Source of the DNA: JBBDYG01 sp040901765
GTDB taxonomy: Bacteria > Planctomycetota > Planctomycetia > Pirellulales > Lacipirellulaceae
DNA: 61,621 bases
Reading direction: 5' to 3'
Assembly: GCA_040901765.1 (NCBI GenBank)
Contig: JBBDYG010000122.1
Span: 1-61,621, forward strand
Shown: positions 28,693-37,430 of the stretch, piece by piece
Numbering within the stretch: the first letter of the stretch is position 1
Layout: each line of letters opens with the position of its first letter
Translations under genes and position numbers: made by a program
Notes under the pieces: generated by a model
Databases searched by the model: none
Told to the model about the DNA's origin: nothing
What the model saw: the letters and a program-made list of their open reading frames with translations, nothing else

Positions 28693-30855
28693 ATGAATGG
28701 TTGGCTGCGCGCTAGTGCGCTAAGTTTGATGCTTTGTATTTCCGGGGCCGTCCGCGCGGCCGTCCCACTGGAAGGCTTCTTGCCGTTCGTCGGCATTGGG
28801 TTGACCGACGAGTTTGACACCAGCGAGGAGACCCTTACGTTCTTCACTGCCAAGCCAAGTTTGGCCGTTGGAGGAACTTTGCTCGGCAATGGAACGCCTC
28901 ACTTTGACTTAGCGCTACTCGACACGGGTGCAAACGGTTCCTTATTGACACAGGCGGCCGATACCGCCTTTGATCTCGCCGGTCATGGTTTTGATGGCAC
29001 CACCGTGATCAGGATCGGCGGTGCCACCGGCTTCATGGACACCCGGGTAACCAACCCGCTGGGAATCTACGCCACGGGGCTTGCCAGCCCCAATCGCACG
29101 GGCAATACGCCCTTCACGCTCGACCCTGATTTGATGGTCGGTCAAACTAGCGTTTCGCTCCTCTCGATGCCGGCCGAATCCAAGCTCCCCAACGTGCTCG
29201 GTCTGCCCTTCGCAAGTCAATATGCGACTTCAATCCGCAACGATCAGCCGCAGATTTTCCAACACGACGGCCGCACGGTGCGTACACCGCAGATCGAGTT
29301 TCTTCCACTGGGGAGCGGTGGCCAAGGCATCACGCGTCGGGCGCCACTTTCGTTACAGCCGGGCCTCGCGTTCGCCCAGCCGCCGCTGTACTTCTTCAAC
29401 ATCCAGAATGCTTTGGAGGGCTTGCCGCTTCACGAGAACCCCTCGAGTCATACTTTTCTTGGCGATGCAACCTCGAGTCGCGGGGCGATGTTTGTCAGCG
29501 TCAACGTAGAAAACGACGGCAACGAGCTTAACCAGAACGAATTCTTTTTCGACACGGGCGCCTCCGTCACGGTGGTCTCGGAGCTAAACGCCACGCGGCT
29601 CGGATTTGATGTGGTGCTCGACGAACCGGAGTTCACGATCGCCATCATCGGCTCGGGCGGCACGAAACTGGAAGTGCCTGGCTTCTTCGTCGATCAATTC
29701 ACGATTGAAACGGTGGGTGGCCCGATGACGGCCACGAATGTGCCGGTAATCGTCCTGAATGTTACCAATCCTGCCGATCCGGGCAACATCGTCGGGGGAA
29801 TCCTCGGCATGAATATACTCTCGGGACGTAATCTCGTGATCGATCCCGATCCATCGCTGGGCGGCGGCAATCTGGGACCGCAACTTTACATCAGCGATCC
29901 CGTGACAACGACCCACAATTGGGCCTCCGCGGCCACCGGCGCCAACTGGGCCACTTCTGGGAATTGGAACGCCGCCGGCACGCCCGGTGAGTTGTGGATT
30001 GCCAACGTGAACCATGTCAGCGGCGGCAATCAAACGGCCGTGGTGTCGGCTGACTCACAAGTGTGGGAGGTAAACATCGCCGGCAACGCTCCCAACCAAA
30101 TGACGGTTCGAGTCGACAGCGGCGCGAGGCTCACCACGTTTTCGGGAGTGAATGTCGCGAGTGGCGGGAGGCTCCACTTGAATGGCGGAACTGTTGATGC
30201 GCAGTTCGTGGAAATCCGCGGCGGCACGCTCAGCGGAGCGGGTCTCATCACCACGGGCAGCGGGCCAATTCCCGGACAGGTTGAGAACATCGGCGGAACC
30301 GTCGCGCCCGGGAATAACGGTATCGGCTCACTGCAGATTGAGGGCCGTTTTTCCAATGCCGCGAACGGCACTTTGCAGATGGAAATCGGCGGCCTGACCG
30401 CGGGCACCCAGCACGATCAATTGATTATGGAGGGCGGTGTGTCGCTGGCAGGCACGCTGCACGTTTCGCTCGTGAACGGTTTCGATCCAATTGCCGGCAA
30501 TGACTTTACGCTGATTACTTCGACCGACGATCTGGGCGGAGGATTCGACACGCTGCAACTGCCCGGCGGCATCTATTGGGATCTCCACTACAACCCGAAT
30601 AGCCTTGTGCTATCGATGGCGGGCACGGCGATCTCCGGCGATTTCAACCTCGACCGCACCGTCAACGCGAGCGACTACGCTGTATGGCGCGATACGCTGG
30701 GTGATGTTGCCAGCTACAACTTGTGGCGGGCGCACTTCGGCGACGTCTTTTCGCCAGGGACGGGTTCCAGCGCCGCGGTGCCGGAACCGGCGGCGTGGAT
30801 GTTGATCGTTTCGGGCGCGGCGATTGCCGCTGCTTTCCGCCGACGACGGCGCTAG
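28693..30855 (+). CDS. Secreted bilobal aspartic-protease-like protein with PEP-CTERM anchor
   Basis: A 720-residue protein. Signal peptide at about 1-23. Two aspartic-protease signatures lie about 210 residues apart: DTGA at 77-80 and DTGA at 287-290. Each is followed by a hydrophobic-hydrophobic-Gly loop (VLGLPF and GGILGMNIL), the pattern of a two-lobed pepsin/retropepsin-like site. Residues 405-610 are beta-repeat sequence like that of the repeat proteins at 14-21.7 kb. Then a single dockerin-like calcium loop (GDFNLDRTVNASDYAVWRD) and VPEPAAWMLIVSG plus Arg tail follow. ATG 28693 is chosen for its GGGAGG at 9 nt; a GTG at 28642 would add 17 residues. Its stop overlaps the stop of the opposing gene in CTAG. 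Confidence 0.85.
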   Translation: MNGWLRASALSLMLCISGAVRAAVPLEGFLPFVGIGLTDEFDTSEETLTFFTAKPSLAVGGTLLGNGTPHFDLALLDTGANGSLLTQAADTAFDLAGHGFDGTTVIRIGGATGFMDTRVTNPLGIYATGLASPNRTGNTPFTLDPDLMVGQTSVSLLSMPAESKLPNVLGLPFASQYATSIRNDQPQIFQHDGRTVRTPQIEFLPLGSGGQGITRRAPLSLQPGLAFAQPPLYFFNIQNALEGLPLHENPSSHTFLGDATSSRGAMFVSVNVENDGNELNQNEFFFDTGASVTVVSELNATRLGFDVVLDEPEFTIAIIGSGGTKLEVPGFFVDQFTIETVGGPMTATNVPVIVLNVTNPADPGNIVGGILGMNILSGRNLVIDPDPSLGGGNLGPQLYISDPVTTTHNWASAATGANWATSGNWNAAGTPGELWIANVNHVSGGNQTAVVSADSQVWEVNIAGNAPNQMTVRVDSGARLTTFSGVNVASGGRLHLNGGTVDAQFVEIRGGTLSGAGLITTGSGPIPGQVENIGGTVAPGNNGIGSLQIEGRFSNAANGTLQMEIGGLTAGTQHDQLIMEGGVSLAGTLHVSLVNGFDPIAGNDFTLITSTDDLGGGFDTLQLPGGIYWDLHYNPNSLVLSMAGTAISGDFNLDRTVNASDYAVWRDTLGDVASYNLWRAHFGDVFSPGTGSSAAVPEPAAWMLIVSGAAIAAAFRRRRR

Positions 30856-31178
30856 CTTCGATGCGCCATCCGCTCTAGCCCCTCTTCAAGAAGTTGCGCC
30901 GCGACCTGCATAGGACTTACCTTTCTCTCGTCGGTACTGATCGAATCGGCGAGTACCTCTAGGCGTTCGTAGGTCGCTTCGCTCATCGGAACCTTGCGGG
31001 AGACTCTCCAACTGGGATCGGTAGGGCGTCCAGGTCGGCGACCGAGACTGGGAGTAAGGCGGAGCGAAAGTTCCTTGGCCAGACGAGACATCCCAAAGGC
31101 GCCACCGCCAACGTCTGAAACGGGTATACCGATTCTTGCACCAAGCGCATTGGCAATTTTTTGGATGTTTTTGGCCAT
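30852..31178 (-). CDS. Hypothetical protein, small basic, operon partner of the gene at 31183
   Basis: A 108-residue protein. The N-terminus (AKNIQKIANALGARI) and middle (RLAKELSLRLTPSLGRRPGRPTDPSWRVSRKVPMSE) are basic. The C-terminus (VSPMQVAAQLLEEGLERM) is a helix like those of ribbon-helix-helix antitoxins or DNA-binding proteins, but I do not recognise a family. Its ATG lies 4 bp from the stop of the gene before it, so the two are co-transcribed. A DNA-binding or antitoxin role is only a guess. Confidence 0.6.
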   Translation of the reverse strand: MAKNIQKIANALGARIGIPVSDVGGGAFGMSRLAKELSLRLTPSLGRRPGRPTDPSWRVSRKVPMSEATYERLEVLADSISTDERKVSPMQVAAQLLEEGLERMAHRS

Positions 31179-31182
31179 CGAA

Positions 31183-31572
31183 TCACTCGTCTGTTGAAAA
31201 CGGAATTTCGAGATAGTCCCGATCGATCACGATGCCGACCGCTCCTTGATTGGTGGTGCGTCCCAATTCGTACAAGAAATCTCGGAGAGGACCGATTTCT
31301 TCCTCAATCGCAGCCTCCGAGCTGTAACACTGAATAATTACTGGCTCATCAAATATCAGTTCGCCGTCGCGGGCATCATCGCGCCACACGCCTTGTGCCC
31401 GCGGGAAGGCCGTTGCGCCACCGAAGCATGTGCCAAGCATGCGTAACGCCCGATCAACCCATAACTGTTGGTCAATCGGCTTCGAATCTCGATCTACGCT
31501 GGGGATGAACAGCACCAACAGTGTTGCCTGCGCCTTTCCGGCACCCAATTCCTGCTCGTAGTCGCTGCCCAT
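31183..31572 (-). CDS. Conserved hypothetical protein, partner of the gene at 30852
   Basis: A 129-residue protein. Beta/alpha alternation is apparent (ATLLVLFIPSVDRD, then RALRMLGTCFGGATAFPRAQGVWRDD, ELIFDEPVIIQCYSSEAAIEE, LRDFLYELGR, GAVGIVIDRDYLEIPF). I believe related proteins occur in other phyla, but no function is known to me. The tight spacing to the next gene suggests a two-protein system. No export signal or metal-binding motif is seen. Confidence 0.6.
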   Translation of the reverse strand: MGSDYEQELGAGKAQATLLVLFIPSVDRDSKPIDQQLWVDRALRMLGTCFGGATAFPRAQGVWRDDARDGELIFDEPVIIQCYSSEAAIEEEIGPLRDFLYELGRTTNQGAVGIVIDRDYLEIPFSTDE

Positions 31573-31648
31573 AAACTACTATCGCACTTATGGGGCAAAA
31601 AGTCAACCGTGGCCACGGACTTCTCAAGAAATTCAGTTGGGCAGCGCC

Positions 31649-32500
31649 CTACTTCCCGCAGTAATCGATCACCCGCGCGATCTCGCTCTTGAGATCCGCC
31701 CGGCAGACGATGCGGTCGATGTAGCCGTGCTTCAGAAGGAACTCGCTCGTCTGAAAACCGGGCGGCAGTTCCACGCGAATGGTGGCCTTGATGGTCCGCG
31801 GACCGGCGAAGCCGATGAGGGCCTTCGGCTCGGCGAAAACAAAGTCGCCCAGCGACGCGAAGCTGGCGGCAACGCCGCCCATCGTCGGATTGGTGAGCAC
31901 GGAGATGAACAGGCCGCCCGCCTGATCGTGGCGCGCCAGAGCGGCCGAAACTTTGGCCATTTGCATCAGCGACAGGATGCCTTCGTGCATCCGCGCGCCG
32001 CCGCCCGAGCCGCTGATGATGATCAGCGGCAGGCTATCGCGAGTAGCCCGTTCGATGAGCCGCGTGAGTCGTTCGCCCACAACCGAGCCCATGCTTCCCA
32101 TGATGAATGCCGAATCGGTGACACCGAAGGCCACGCGGCGAGCGCGAATCATCCCGCTGCCCGTGATCGCCGCATCGCGGAGGCCCGTGCGCTTCTGCTC
32201 GGCGACGAGCCGCTCGCGGTAGGGTTTCGTATCGGCAAATTCGAGCGGGTCATCGGGCGCGAGGCCGGCATCCCATTCTTCAAACGTTCCGTCGTCCAGC
32301 ACAAAGCGAATCCGGTCCCGTGCGCTGAGGTACATGTGGCATCCGCACAGCGGGCAGACGCTCATTAGCTTGTCGACTTCCTTGCGGAAGATCGTTTCGC
32401 CACAGTCCTTGCAGCGCAGCCACAACCCGCTGGGAACTCCCCGCTTTTCGCGAGCAGCTTTTCGTGGACCCGCCGTGTTTTCGGATTCGATGGTGGCCAT
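31649..32500 (-). CDS. accD: Acetyl-CoA carboxylase carboxyltransferase subunit beta
   Basis: A 283-residue subunit that with AccA transfers the carboxyl group from biotin to acetyl-CoA, the first committed step of fatty acid synthesis. The N-terminal zinc ribbon is visible with Cys pairs at about residues 30/33 and 49/52 (WLRCKDCGE and CPLCGCHMY). The body has the crotonase-like fold signs: SGSGGARMHEG and FVFAEPKALIGFAGPRTI. AccA is not in the window. ATG 32500 is preferred because upstream codons belong to a REP element. Confidence 0.95.
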   Translation of the reverse strand: MATIESENTAGPRKAAREKRGVPSGLWLRCKDCGETIFRKEVDKLMSVCPLCGCHMYLSARDRIRFVLDDGTFEEWDAGLAPDDPLEFADTKPYRERLVAEQKRTGLRDAAITGSGMIRARRVAFGVTDSAFIMGSMGSVVGERLTRLIERATRDSLPLIIISGSGGGARMHEGILSLMQMAKVSAALARHDQAGGLFISVLTNPTMGGVAASFASLGDFVFAEPKALIGFAGPRTIKATIRVELPPGFQTSEFLLKHGYIDRIVCRADLKSEIARVIDYCGK

Positions 32501-32502
32501 TC

Positions 32503-32598
32503 GTAGGTCAGGCTTTCTTGCCTGACGCATGCGGCGGGTAGCTCATGAGTACTCGCCTGACAAACACGCCACCCGTCAGGCAAGACAGCCTGACCTGC
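32503..32598. repeat. REP-type palindrome pair with 48-bp spacer, abutting accD start
   Basis: Two REP units in opposite orientation (32503-32526 and 32575-32598). Each has a GTAG-type or equivalent end and the GTCAGGC-6 nt-GCCTGAC stem. The first begins 3 bp from the accD start codon, so it lies inside the 5' leader of accD. Confidence 0.8.
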
Positions 32599-32715
32599 GG
32601 CGTATTCTCGGGTTCTTAATAATACCAAGCCCAGGCAGCCTTCACCACGTCAGGGTCGGCAAGCAGGGCAGGCCGGGGGATTCGAAATCGTATCCAACCC
32701 GGCCTGAAGGCGGAA

Positions 32716-33312
32716 CTACAGACGAGGAGAAGCCGTCGAACCGGCAATGGCTGGGTCGACCTCGATCGTTTCCCATTTGCCACATCCCAGGCCCGATTTC
32801 CAAAGATCGGCCAGTTCGTCCTGGCACAAAACGTGGCGGACAACCGTCGCCAGCGGTTCGGGCACCACGATCGCAATGACACCGGCCAGCTTGTGCTTCT
32901 TGAGCAGCTTCCGCAGGACTTCGGCGACTCGCTGTTTGGCCGCCAACAGCGACTCGCCCTGCGGCGGGCAGACGGTCTCGGGCTGGTCCTGCCATTGCCG
33001 GAACACCTTCGGCTGCTTGGCCTTCACGTCCGAAACGAGCATTCCCTGCCACAGTCCCTGGTCGATGTTGTGAAGCTCCTTGACCGACTTGTTCTTTGCG
33101 CCAACGATCGCCGCGAGCGCGGTGGCCGTTTGTTGCGCCGCCTGGCAGGGACTCGAATAGACCGCGTCGATCGGCTCGCTTCGCACCGTGCCGATCATCT
33201 CGTTCGTTTGTCGCTGGCCATCGACGCTCAACGGTATATCGAGCGTGCCCTGAATGCGCCCTTGTTCGTCGAACTCAGTGGCACCGGGGCGAATCAGCAA
33301 AATGCGTAACAT
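32716..33312 (-). CDS. Histidine-phosphatase-fold protein lacking all catalytic residues
   Basis: A 198-residue member of the phosphoglycerate mutase/histidine phosphatase superfamily by overall sequence: MLRILLIRPGATEFDEQGRI and QGTLDIPLSVDGQRQ match the N-terminus almost perfectly. But the phospho-accepting RHG is RPG (His10 to Pro). The second His region is VVPEPLAT rather than a GHGG-like block. YSSPCQAAQQTA lacks the usual Arg and LHNIDQGLWQGM lacks the general acid Glu. Four active-site positions are therefore lost while the fold-defining residues are kept, which points to a pseudoenzyme under selection, not a decayed gene. It lies between rpe and accD on the same strand. Confidence 0.85.
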   Translation of the reverse strand: MLRILLIRPGATEFDEQGRIQGTLDIPLSVDGQRQTNEMIGTVRSEPIDAVYSSPCQAAQQTATALAAIVGAKNKSVKELHNIDQGLWQGMLVSDVKAKQPKVFRQWQDQPETVCPPQGESLLAAKQRVAEVLRKLLKKHKLAGVIAIVVPEPLATVVRHVLCQDELADLWKSGLGCGKWETIEVDPAIAGSTASPRL

Positions 33313-33345
33313 ATTGGGTGGCTGAATAATCGACGTGGACGCGCG

Positions 33346-34074
33346 TCATTCGAGGCTAGCTTCGATGCTTCGCGCAGCCAAGTCGGTCAGCTCTCTCACA
33401 CGGGTGGAATAGTCGTCGGCCGCAAAAATCGCGGAGCCAACGACAAAAAGGTCAGCGCCTGCTGCGGCGCAAGCTGCAATCGTTTCATGATTCACGCCGC
33501 CGTCCACTTCCAACAGTCCGTGCCAATCGTCGCGTTGCCGCAGCATTTGCAGCTTTTGTAGCGCGCCGCGATCGAACGTCTGCCCGCCGAAGCCCGGCAT
33601 GACGCTCATCACGAGCACCGTGTCGCAGTAGGGCAGCGCGGCTTCGATGTCCGCGAGCGGCGTGGGTGGATTGAGCGCTAGGCCAGCCGCGGCGCCAAGC
33701 GCGCGAATCTGTTCCAGCACTGGTCGCGGGTCGGCAACCGCTTCGACATGTATTGTAATCTGATCGCTTCCCGCGCCGCGAAACTGTTCCACGTATTCGC
33801 CAGGGCTATCGATCATCAGGTGGACATCAAGAGGTAAATCAGTCGCCTTGCGCACCGCTTCAACGATGGTCATGCCGTAGGTGATGTTCGGCACAAAATG
33901 GCCGTCCATCACGTCGAGATGAAACCCCTGAACGCCAGCCGCTTCGAGTCGCGCGACCTCGTCGGCCAAGTGGCCGAAGTCACACAGCAACAGCGAGGGC
34001 AACACGACGTTCGCCCGTGTGCCGAGCTTGGCCACGAAATCAGGCGTCACGCCGTCCGGTCCCATAGTTGCCAT
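33346..34074 (-). CDS. rpe: Ribulose-phosphate 3-epimerase
   Basis: A 242-residue TIM-barrel enzyme that interconverts ribulose-5-phosphate and xylulose-5-phosphate in the pentose phosphate pathway. It shows LPSLLLCDFGHLADEV, GFHLDVMDGHFVPNITYG (metal-binding His and catalytic Asp), LDVHLMID, VMSVMPGFGGQ and LEVDGGVNHET with the second catalytic Asp, then the phosphate loop GSAIFAADDY. The first 20 residues precede the usual start of the family, a short extension. Start at ATG 34074. Confidence 0.95.
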   Translation of the reverse strand: MATMGPDGVTPDFVAKLGTRANVVLPSLLLCDFGHLADEVARLEAAGVQGFHLDVMDGHFVPNITYGMTIVEAVRKATDLPLDVHLMIDSPGEYVEQFRGAGSDQITIHVEAVADPRPVLEQIRALGAAAGLALNPPTPLADIEAALPYCDTVLVMSVMPGFGGQTFDRGALQKLQMLRQRDDWHGLLEVDGGVNHETIAACAAAGADLFVVGSAIFAADDYSTRVRELTDLAARSIEASLE

Positions 34075-34283
34075 CGCAAGGTGCCGATATCAAATGCGAA
34101 CGACGCAGACCCGGGTGCCCGGGTCAGCCTCCCGCGGGTATTGTTCTGGCGCGCGCCGCGAACCGAAGCAAGAGCCTCATCGGCGGCGGGGACTCGCTTC
34201 GGGCAAGAATTCAAGCATGGGGGTGCCTCATTTGCCTCGATTACCTCGTCCGCAAACCTTTGCAGCGGAAAGGCTTAAGTGCC

Positions 34284-34369
34284 GTAGGCTAGACTTTCCA
34301 GCCTGACTGACTCTGGGATAAATGCCCATCAAGCGTGCGACAGATGTCAGGCAGGAAAGCCTGACCTAC
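34284..34369. repeat. REP-type palindrome pair providing the scpB stop codon
   Basis: Two units in opposite orientation (34284-34307, a degenerate one, and 34346-34369, near consensus). The 3' unit overlaps the end of scpB: on the minus strand the codon after AIV is TAG, the middle of its GTAG. The gene therefore uses the REP as its stop. Confidence 0.75.
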
Positions 34370-35034
34370 ACGATTGCCAAGTCGAATTCTTCGGCTTTGG
34401 GAAGCTGCGAGAGATCGGCTAAGCCGAACAACCGCAGAAAGCGGTCGGTGGTGGCATAGCAGCCGTGACGTGGATTCTCCGCCGGGCGGTCTAGCCGCAA
34501 CAAGCCGTGGCGTACGAGTTGTGCCAACACCGCGCCGCTCTTGCCGTGACGCAGCTCCTCGATGGTCGCCCCCGTGATCGGCTGTCGATACGCTACCACC
34601 GCTAGCACTTCGAGCGCCTGTGGCGAGAGTTTTGATTCCCGTACACGGCCGTGTAATCTGCGCCCCAACCGTGCGTACTCCTCGCGCAATGCAAGACGGT
34701 GGCCAGCGGCAGAGCTTAGAATTATGTACGGCGATCCATCTGCCTCGTAGGCCCCGTTCAATTCCGCGATCACGGCATCGACTTCCGTAGGCGTTACGTC
34801 GCGCATCGTGCTTGCAAGCTCCGCAGAGGGAAATGGACCTCCATCGGGCCGGCCCACGAACAAAATTGCTTCGACAATCGACCGAGGACTTACAGGGCAG
34901 GGGTCGCTTGGCGGCACGTTCGGCGAGGTTGCCACTTCCGCGTTCGCGGCCGGCCGACCGAGCATCTGGGCGAATGCCTCGGTAATCCGCCGTAGCGAGA
35001 GCGGAGAATCGGGCTTTTCGCGCGGCGGTTTCAT
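34366..35034 (-). CDS. scpB: Segregation and condensation protein B homologue
   Basis: A 222-residue protein. The N-terminal 50 residues are low-complexity. Then comes the ScpB winged-helix pair: SIVEAILFVGRPDGGPFPSAELAS, SPYIILSSAAGHRLALREEY, KLSPQALEVLAVVAYRQPITGATIEELRHGKSGAVLAQLVRHGLL and the YATTDRFLRLFGLADLSQLP end. ScpB joins ScpA and SMC in the bacterial condensin complex. ScpA is not present nearby, which is common. The stop lies within a REP element, so the C-terminus may have been reset by its insertion. Confidence 0.92.
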   Translation of the reverse strand: MKPPREKPDSPLSLRRITEAFAQMLGRPAANAEVATSPNVPPSDPCPVSPRSIVEAILFVGRPDGGPFPSAELASTMRDVTPTEVDAVIAELNGAYEADGSPYIILSSAAGHRLALREEYARLGRRLHGRVRESKLSPQALEVLAVVAYRQPITGATIEELRHGKSGAVLAQLVRHGLLRLDRPAENPRHGCYATTDRFLRLFGLADLSQLPKAEEFDLAIV

Positions 35035-35102
35035 TGCCGCGGATGATAGCCGTTCTGCCGCATTAGCAACAAGGTCGCGCGACCGCGTTTTGCAAATGCC
35101 TG

Positions 35103-35861
35103 CTACCAGACCGTCCGCCCGCCGTTAACGTGAATTGACTGGCCCGTGACGAAGGCGGCTTCGTTGCTGGCCAGATAGACCACCGCATGAGCCACTTCGT
35201 CGGGCGTACCCCAGCGACCGGCGGGAACCCCGGTCAAGTAATGGTCTTTCGCGTCCTGCGAATAAACAGCGTGGCGCTCGACGGGTATCCAGCCGGGAGC
35301 GACCATGTTCACAGTAATGCCGTAGGGCGCCAGTTCCCGCGCGAGACTTCGTGACAGCCCTACCTGTCCACCCTTGGCAGCCACGTAAGCAGAAAATGGC
35401 GCGACACCAATCGTAAACACCTCGCTAGTGATTTGCACGATCCTCCCCCACCGCTGCCGCTTCATGTGGGGCAGGCAAGCCTTGGTGAGAAGCACCGGGC
35501 TTTTTACAAAGAAGTCGAGCATCCGCTGAAAAAACGCCCAGTCGTATTCTTCGAGCGGTAGCTCGGGCTGATTGCACGTCGCATTCGGAACGAGAATATC
35601 AATCGGGCCTAGCGTGCTGGCGACTTCGTCGCACAAGTGGGCGACATCACCCTCATCCGTTACATCGGCATGCACGAGGCAGCAAGCGGCGCCCGTCGCG
35701 GCCACTTCCGCCAGCGTCCGCTCCGCCGTTTCGCGCGAATTGGCGTAGTTAATCGCGACCTTCGCGCCCGCGCGCGCTAGTTCCATCGCCATGGCCTTGC
35801 CGAGGCCGCGGGAGCTACCGGTCACCAATGCCACACGTCCTGCCAAATCAAAACGATTCAT
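35103..35861 (-). CDS. Short-chain dehydrogenase/reductase (FabG-like)
   Basis: A 252-residue Rossmann oxidoreductase. TGSSRGLG at about residues 15-22 binds the nucleotide, and the active site has Ser in QITSEV-type context, Tyr and Lys in SAYVAAKG, and VNGG at the C-terminus. It resembles 3-oxoacyl-ACP reductases but also many sugar dehydrogenases. Its ATG directly abuts the stop of the DUF1501 gene, so it is transcribed as the last gene of that locus and may belong to the same catabolic unit. Confidence 0.9.
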   Translation of the reverse strand: MNRFDLAGRVALVTGSSRGLGKAMAMELARAGAKVAINYANSRETAERTLAEVAATGAACCLVHADVTDEGDVAHLCDEVASTLGPIDILVPNATCNQPELPLEEYDWAFFQRMLDFFVKSPVLLTKACLPHMKRQRWGRIVQITSEVFTIGVAPFSAYVAAKGGQVGLSRSLARELAPYGITVNMVAPGWIPVERHAVYSQDAKDHYLTGVPAGRWGTPDEVAHAVVYLASNEAAFVTGQSIHVNGGRTVW

Positions 35862-37307
35862 CTAAACAATGACCTCCTTTATCGGCTCCACCTGTTCTAC
35901 ACCTACAAGCTTCTGATCGAGTCCACCGTAGAAATATGACAGCGTGTTGGGATCGAAGCCGAGTTGCGAGAGCACCGTGGCGTGTAGGTTCTTCACGTGC
36001 AGGGGACGATCCACGGCTCGGGAGCCAAGCTCGTCCGTGGTTCCCACGGAGACTCCGCCCTTGATCCCGCCGCCGGCCATCCACATGGTGAAGCCCATCG
36101 AATTGTGATCGCGGCCAGTGCCTTCGGCATTTTCGGCGACGGGCTGCCGCCCGAACTCGCCGCCCCAGACGATCAACGTCTCATCGAACAGCCCCCGCTG
36201 CTTGAGATCCTTGATGAGCGCAGCGATCGGCCGGTCGGTCGCGCCGGCGTGCAGATTGTGGTTGACGGCGAGGTCCCCGTGGGCGTCCCAATTCTTGTCG
36301 TTGTGATTGCCACCCGAGTAAAGCTGAATGAACCGAACGCCGCGCTCGACGAGCCGCCGCGCAAGGAGACACCGCGTGCCGAAGTCGCGTGTTTGTTCAT
36401 TGCCAACGCCATACATGTCGAGCGTTGCCTGCGACTCCTGGCGAAGATCGACCGCCGCGGGGGCATGCTGCTGCATCTTAAACGCCAGTTCGTAGCTGGC
36501 GATACGGGCGGCAAGCTCTGTGTTGTCGGCCCGCGGGGCCGCGTGTCGGGCGTTCTGTCTGGCAAGCGTATCGAGCAAGTCCCGCTGCAGCTCGCGGCTG
36601 GTGCCTTCGGGCCGCGAGAGATCGAGAATCGGCGCTCCTTCGGAACGGAACACCGTCCCCTGGTAGGTTGCCGGCATGTAGCCGCTCGACCAGTTCTTCG
36701 CGCCGCTGATTGGCCCGCCGCTGGGATCGAGCATCACGACGAAACCTGGCAGGTTCTCGTTCACGCTCCCCAGGCCATAGTTCACCCACGAGCCAAGCGC
36801 CGGGCTGCCGCTTTGAATCTTGCCCGAGTTCATCATCAGCATCGCCGAACCGTGGATTGGCGAGTCGGCCGTCATCGAGTGCAAGAAAGCAATGTCATCG
36901 ACACAGGTTCCCAGGTGCGGAAACAGATCGCTGACCCACTTGCCGCACTGGCCATACTGCTTGAACTTCCAACGAGGCTCGACGATTCGCCCCTCGTTGC
37001 GATGCCCAATTCGGCCATGGGTTTTCACGGCGACTGTTTTGCCATCCATGCCGACCATCCGCGGCTTGTAATCGAATGTGTCGATCTGGCTCGGGCCACC
37101 GTACATGAACAGGAAGATGACGCTCTTGGCGCGAGGGGCGAGGGGTGAGGGGCGAGGGGTGAGGGGATTCGTGAAGGCGCTCGCCTTGCTCGTGAAAAAC
37201 CCGTCGCCGACCAGCAGCGATGCGAGCGCGGCGGCGCCGAAACCCGCGCCCGATTCCCAAAGGAATTCGCGGCGGGTGCGGCGGCAGAAGTTGGGTTTAG
37301 CGTACAT
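35862..37307 (-). CDS. DUF1501 family secreted protein (second copy)
   Basis: A 481-residue protein of the same family as the gene at 1411. Tat leader TRREFLWESGAGFGAAALAS at about residues 11-30; later blocks MYGGPSQIDTFDYKP, SWVNYGLGSVNENLPGF, WGGEFGRQP, GRDHNSMGFTMWMAGGG and HVKNLHATVLSQLG. A low-complexity region of GAGGGG-type repeats (37138-37170) encodes LTPRPSPLAPRAK just before the first block. It belongs with the DUF1549/1553 gene at 38266-40710, now separated from it by 958 bp that includes two MITEs, and is followed without gap by the SDR gene. Confidence 0.9.
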   Translation of the reverse strand: MYAKPNFCRRTRREFLWESGAGFGAAALASLLVGDGFFTSKASAFTNPLTPRPSPLAPRAKSVIFLFMYGGPSQIDTFDYKPRMVGMDGKTVAVKTHGRIGHRNEGRIVEPRWKFKQYGQCGKWVSDLFPHLGTCVDDIAFLHSMTADSPIHGSAMLMMNSGKIQSGSPALGSWVNYGLGSVNENLPGFVVMLDPSGGPISGAKNWSSGYMPATYQGTVFRSEGAPILDLSRPEGTSRELQRDLLDTLARQNARHAAPRADNTELAARIASYELAFKMQQHAPAAVDLRQESQATLDMYGVGNEQTRDFGTRCLLARRLVERGVRFIQLYSGGNHNDKNWDAHGDLAVNHNLHAGATDRPIAALIKDLKQRGLFDETLIVWGGEFGRQPVAENAEGTGRDHNSMGFTMWMAGGGIKGGVSVGTTDELGSRAVDRPLHVKNLHATVLSQLGFDPNTLSYFYGGLDQKLVGVEQVEPIKEVIV

Positions 37308-37430
37308 AAGGTAACAATCCTCACCTTTCCATTAACTTCTTCCGGCTCCCTCCCCCTTGCGGGGAGGGCTGGGGAGGGGGGTGAACTTGGTACACGCTTC
37401 AACACCCCTCCCTAACCCTCCCCGTCGAGG

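Noticed and set aside
35997..37148. A 383-codon frame antisense to DUF1501
   Set aside because: Mirror of a conserved gene; no start signals or domains.
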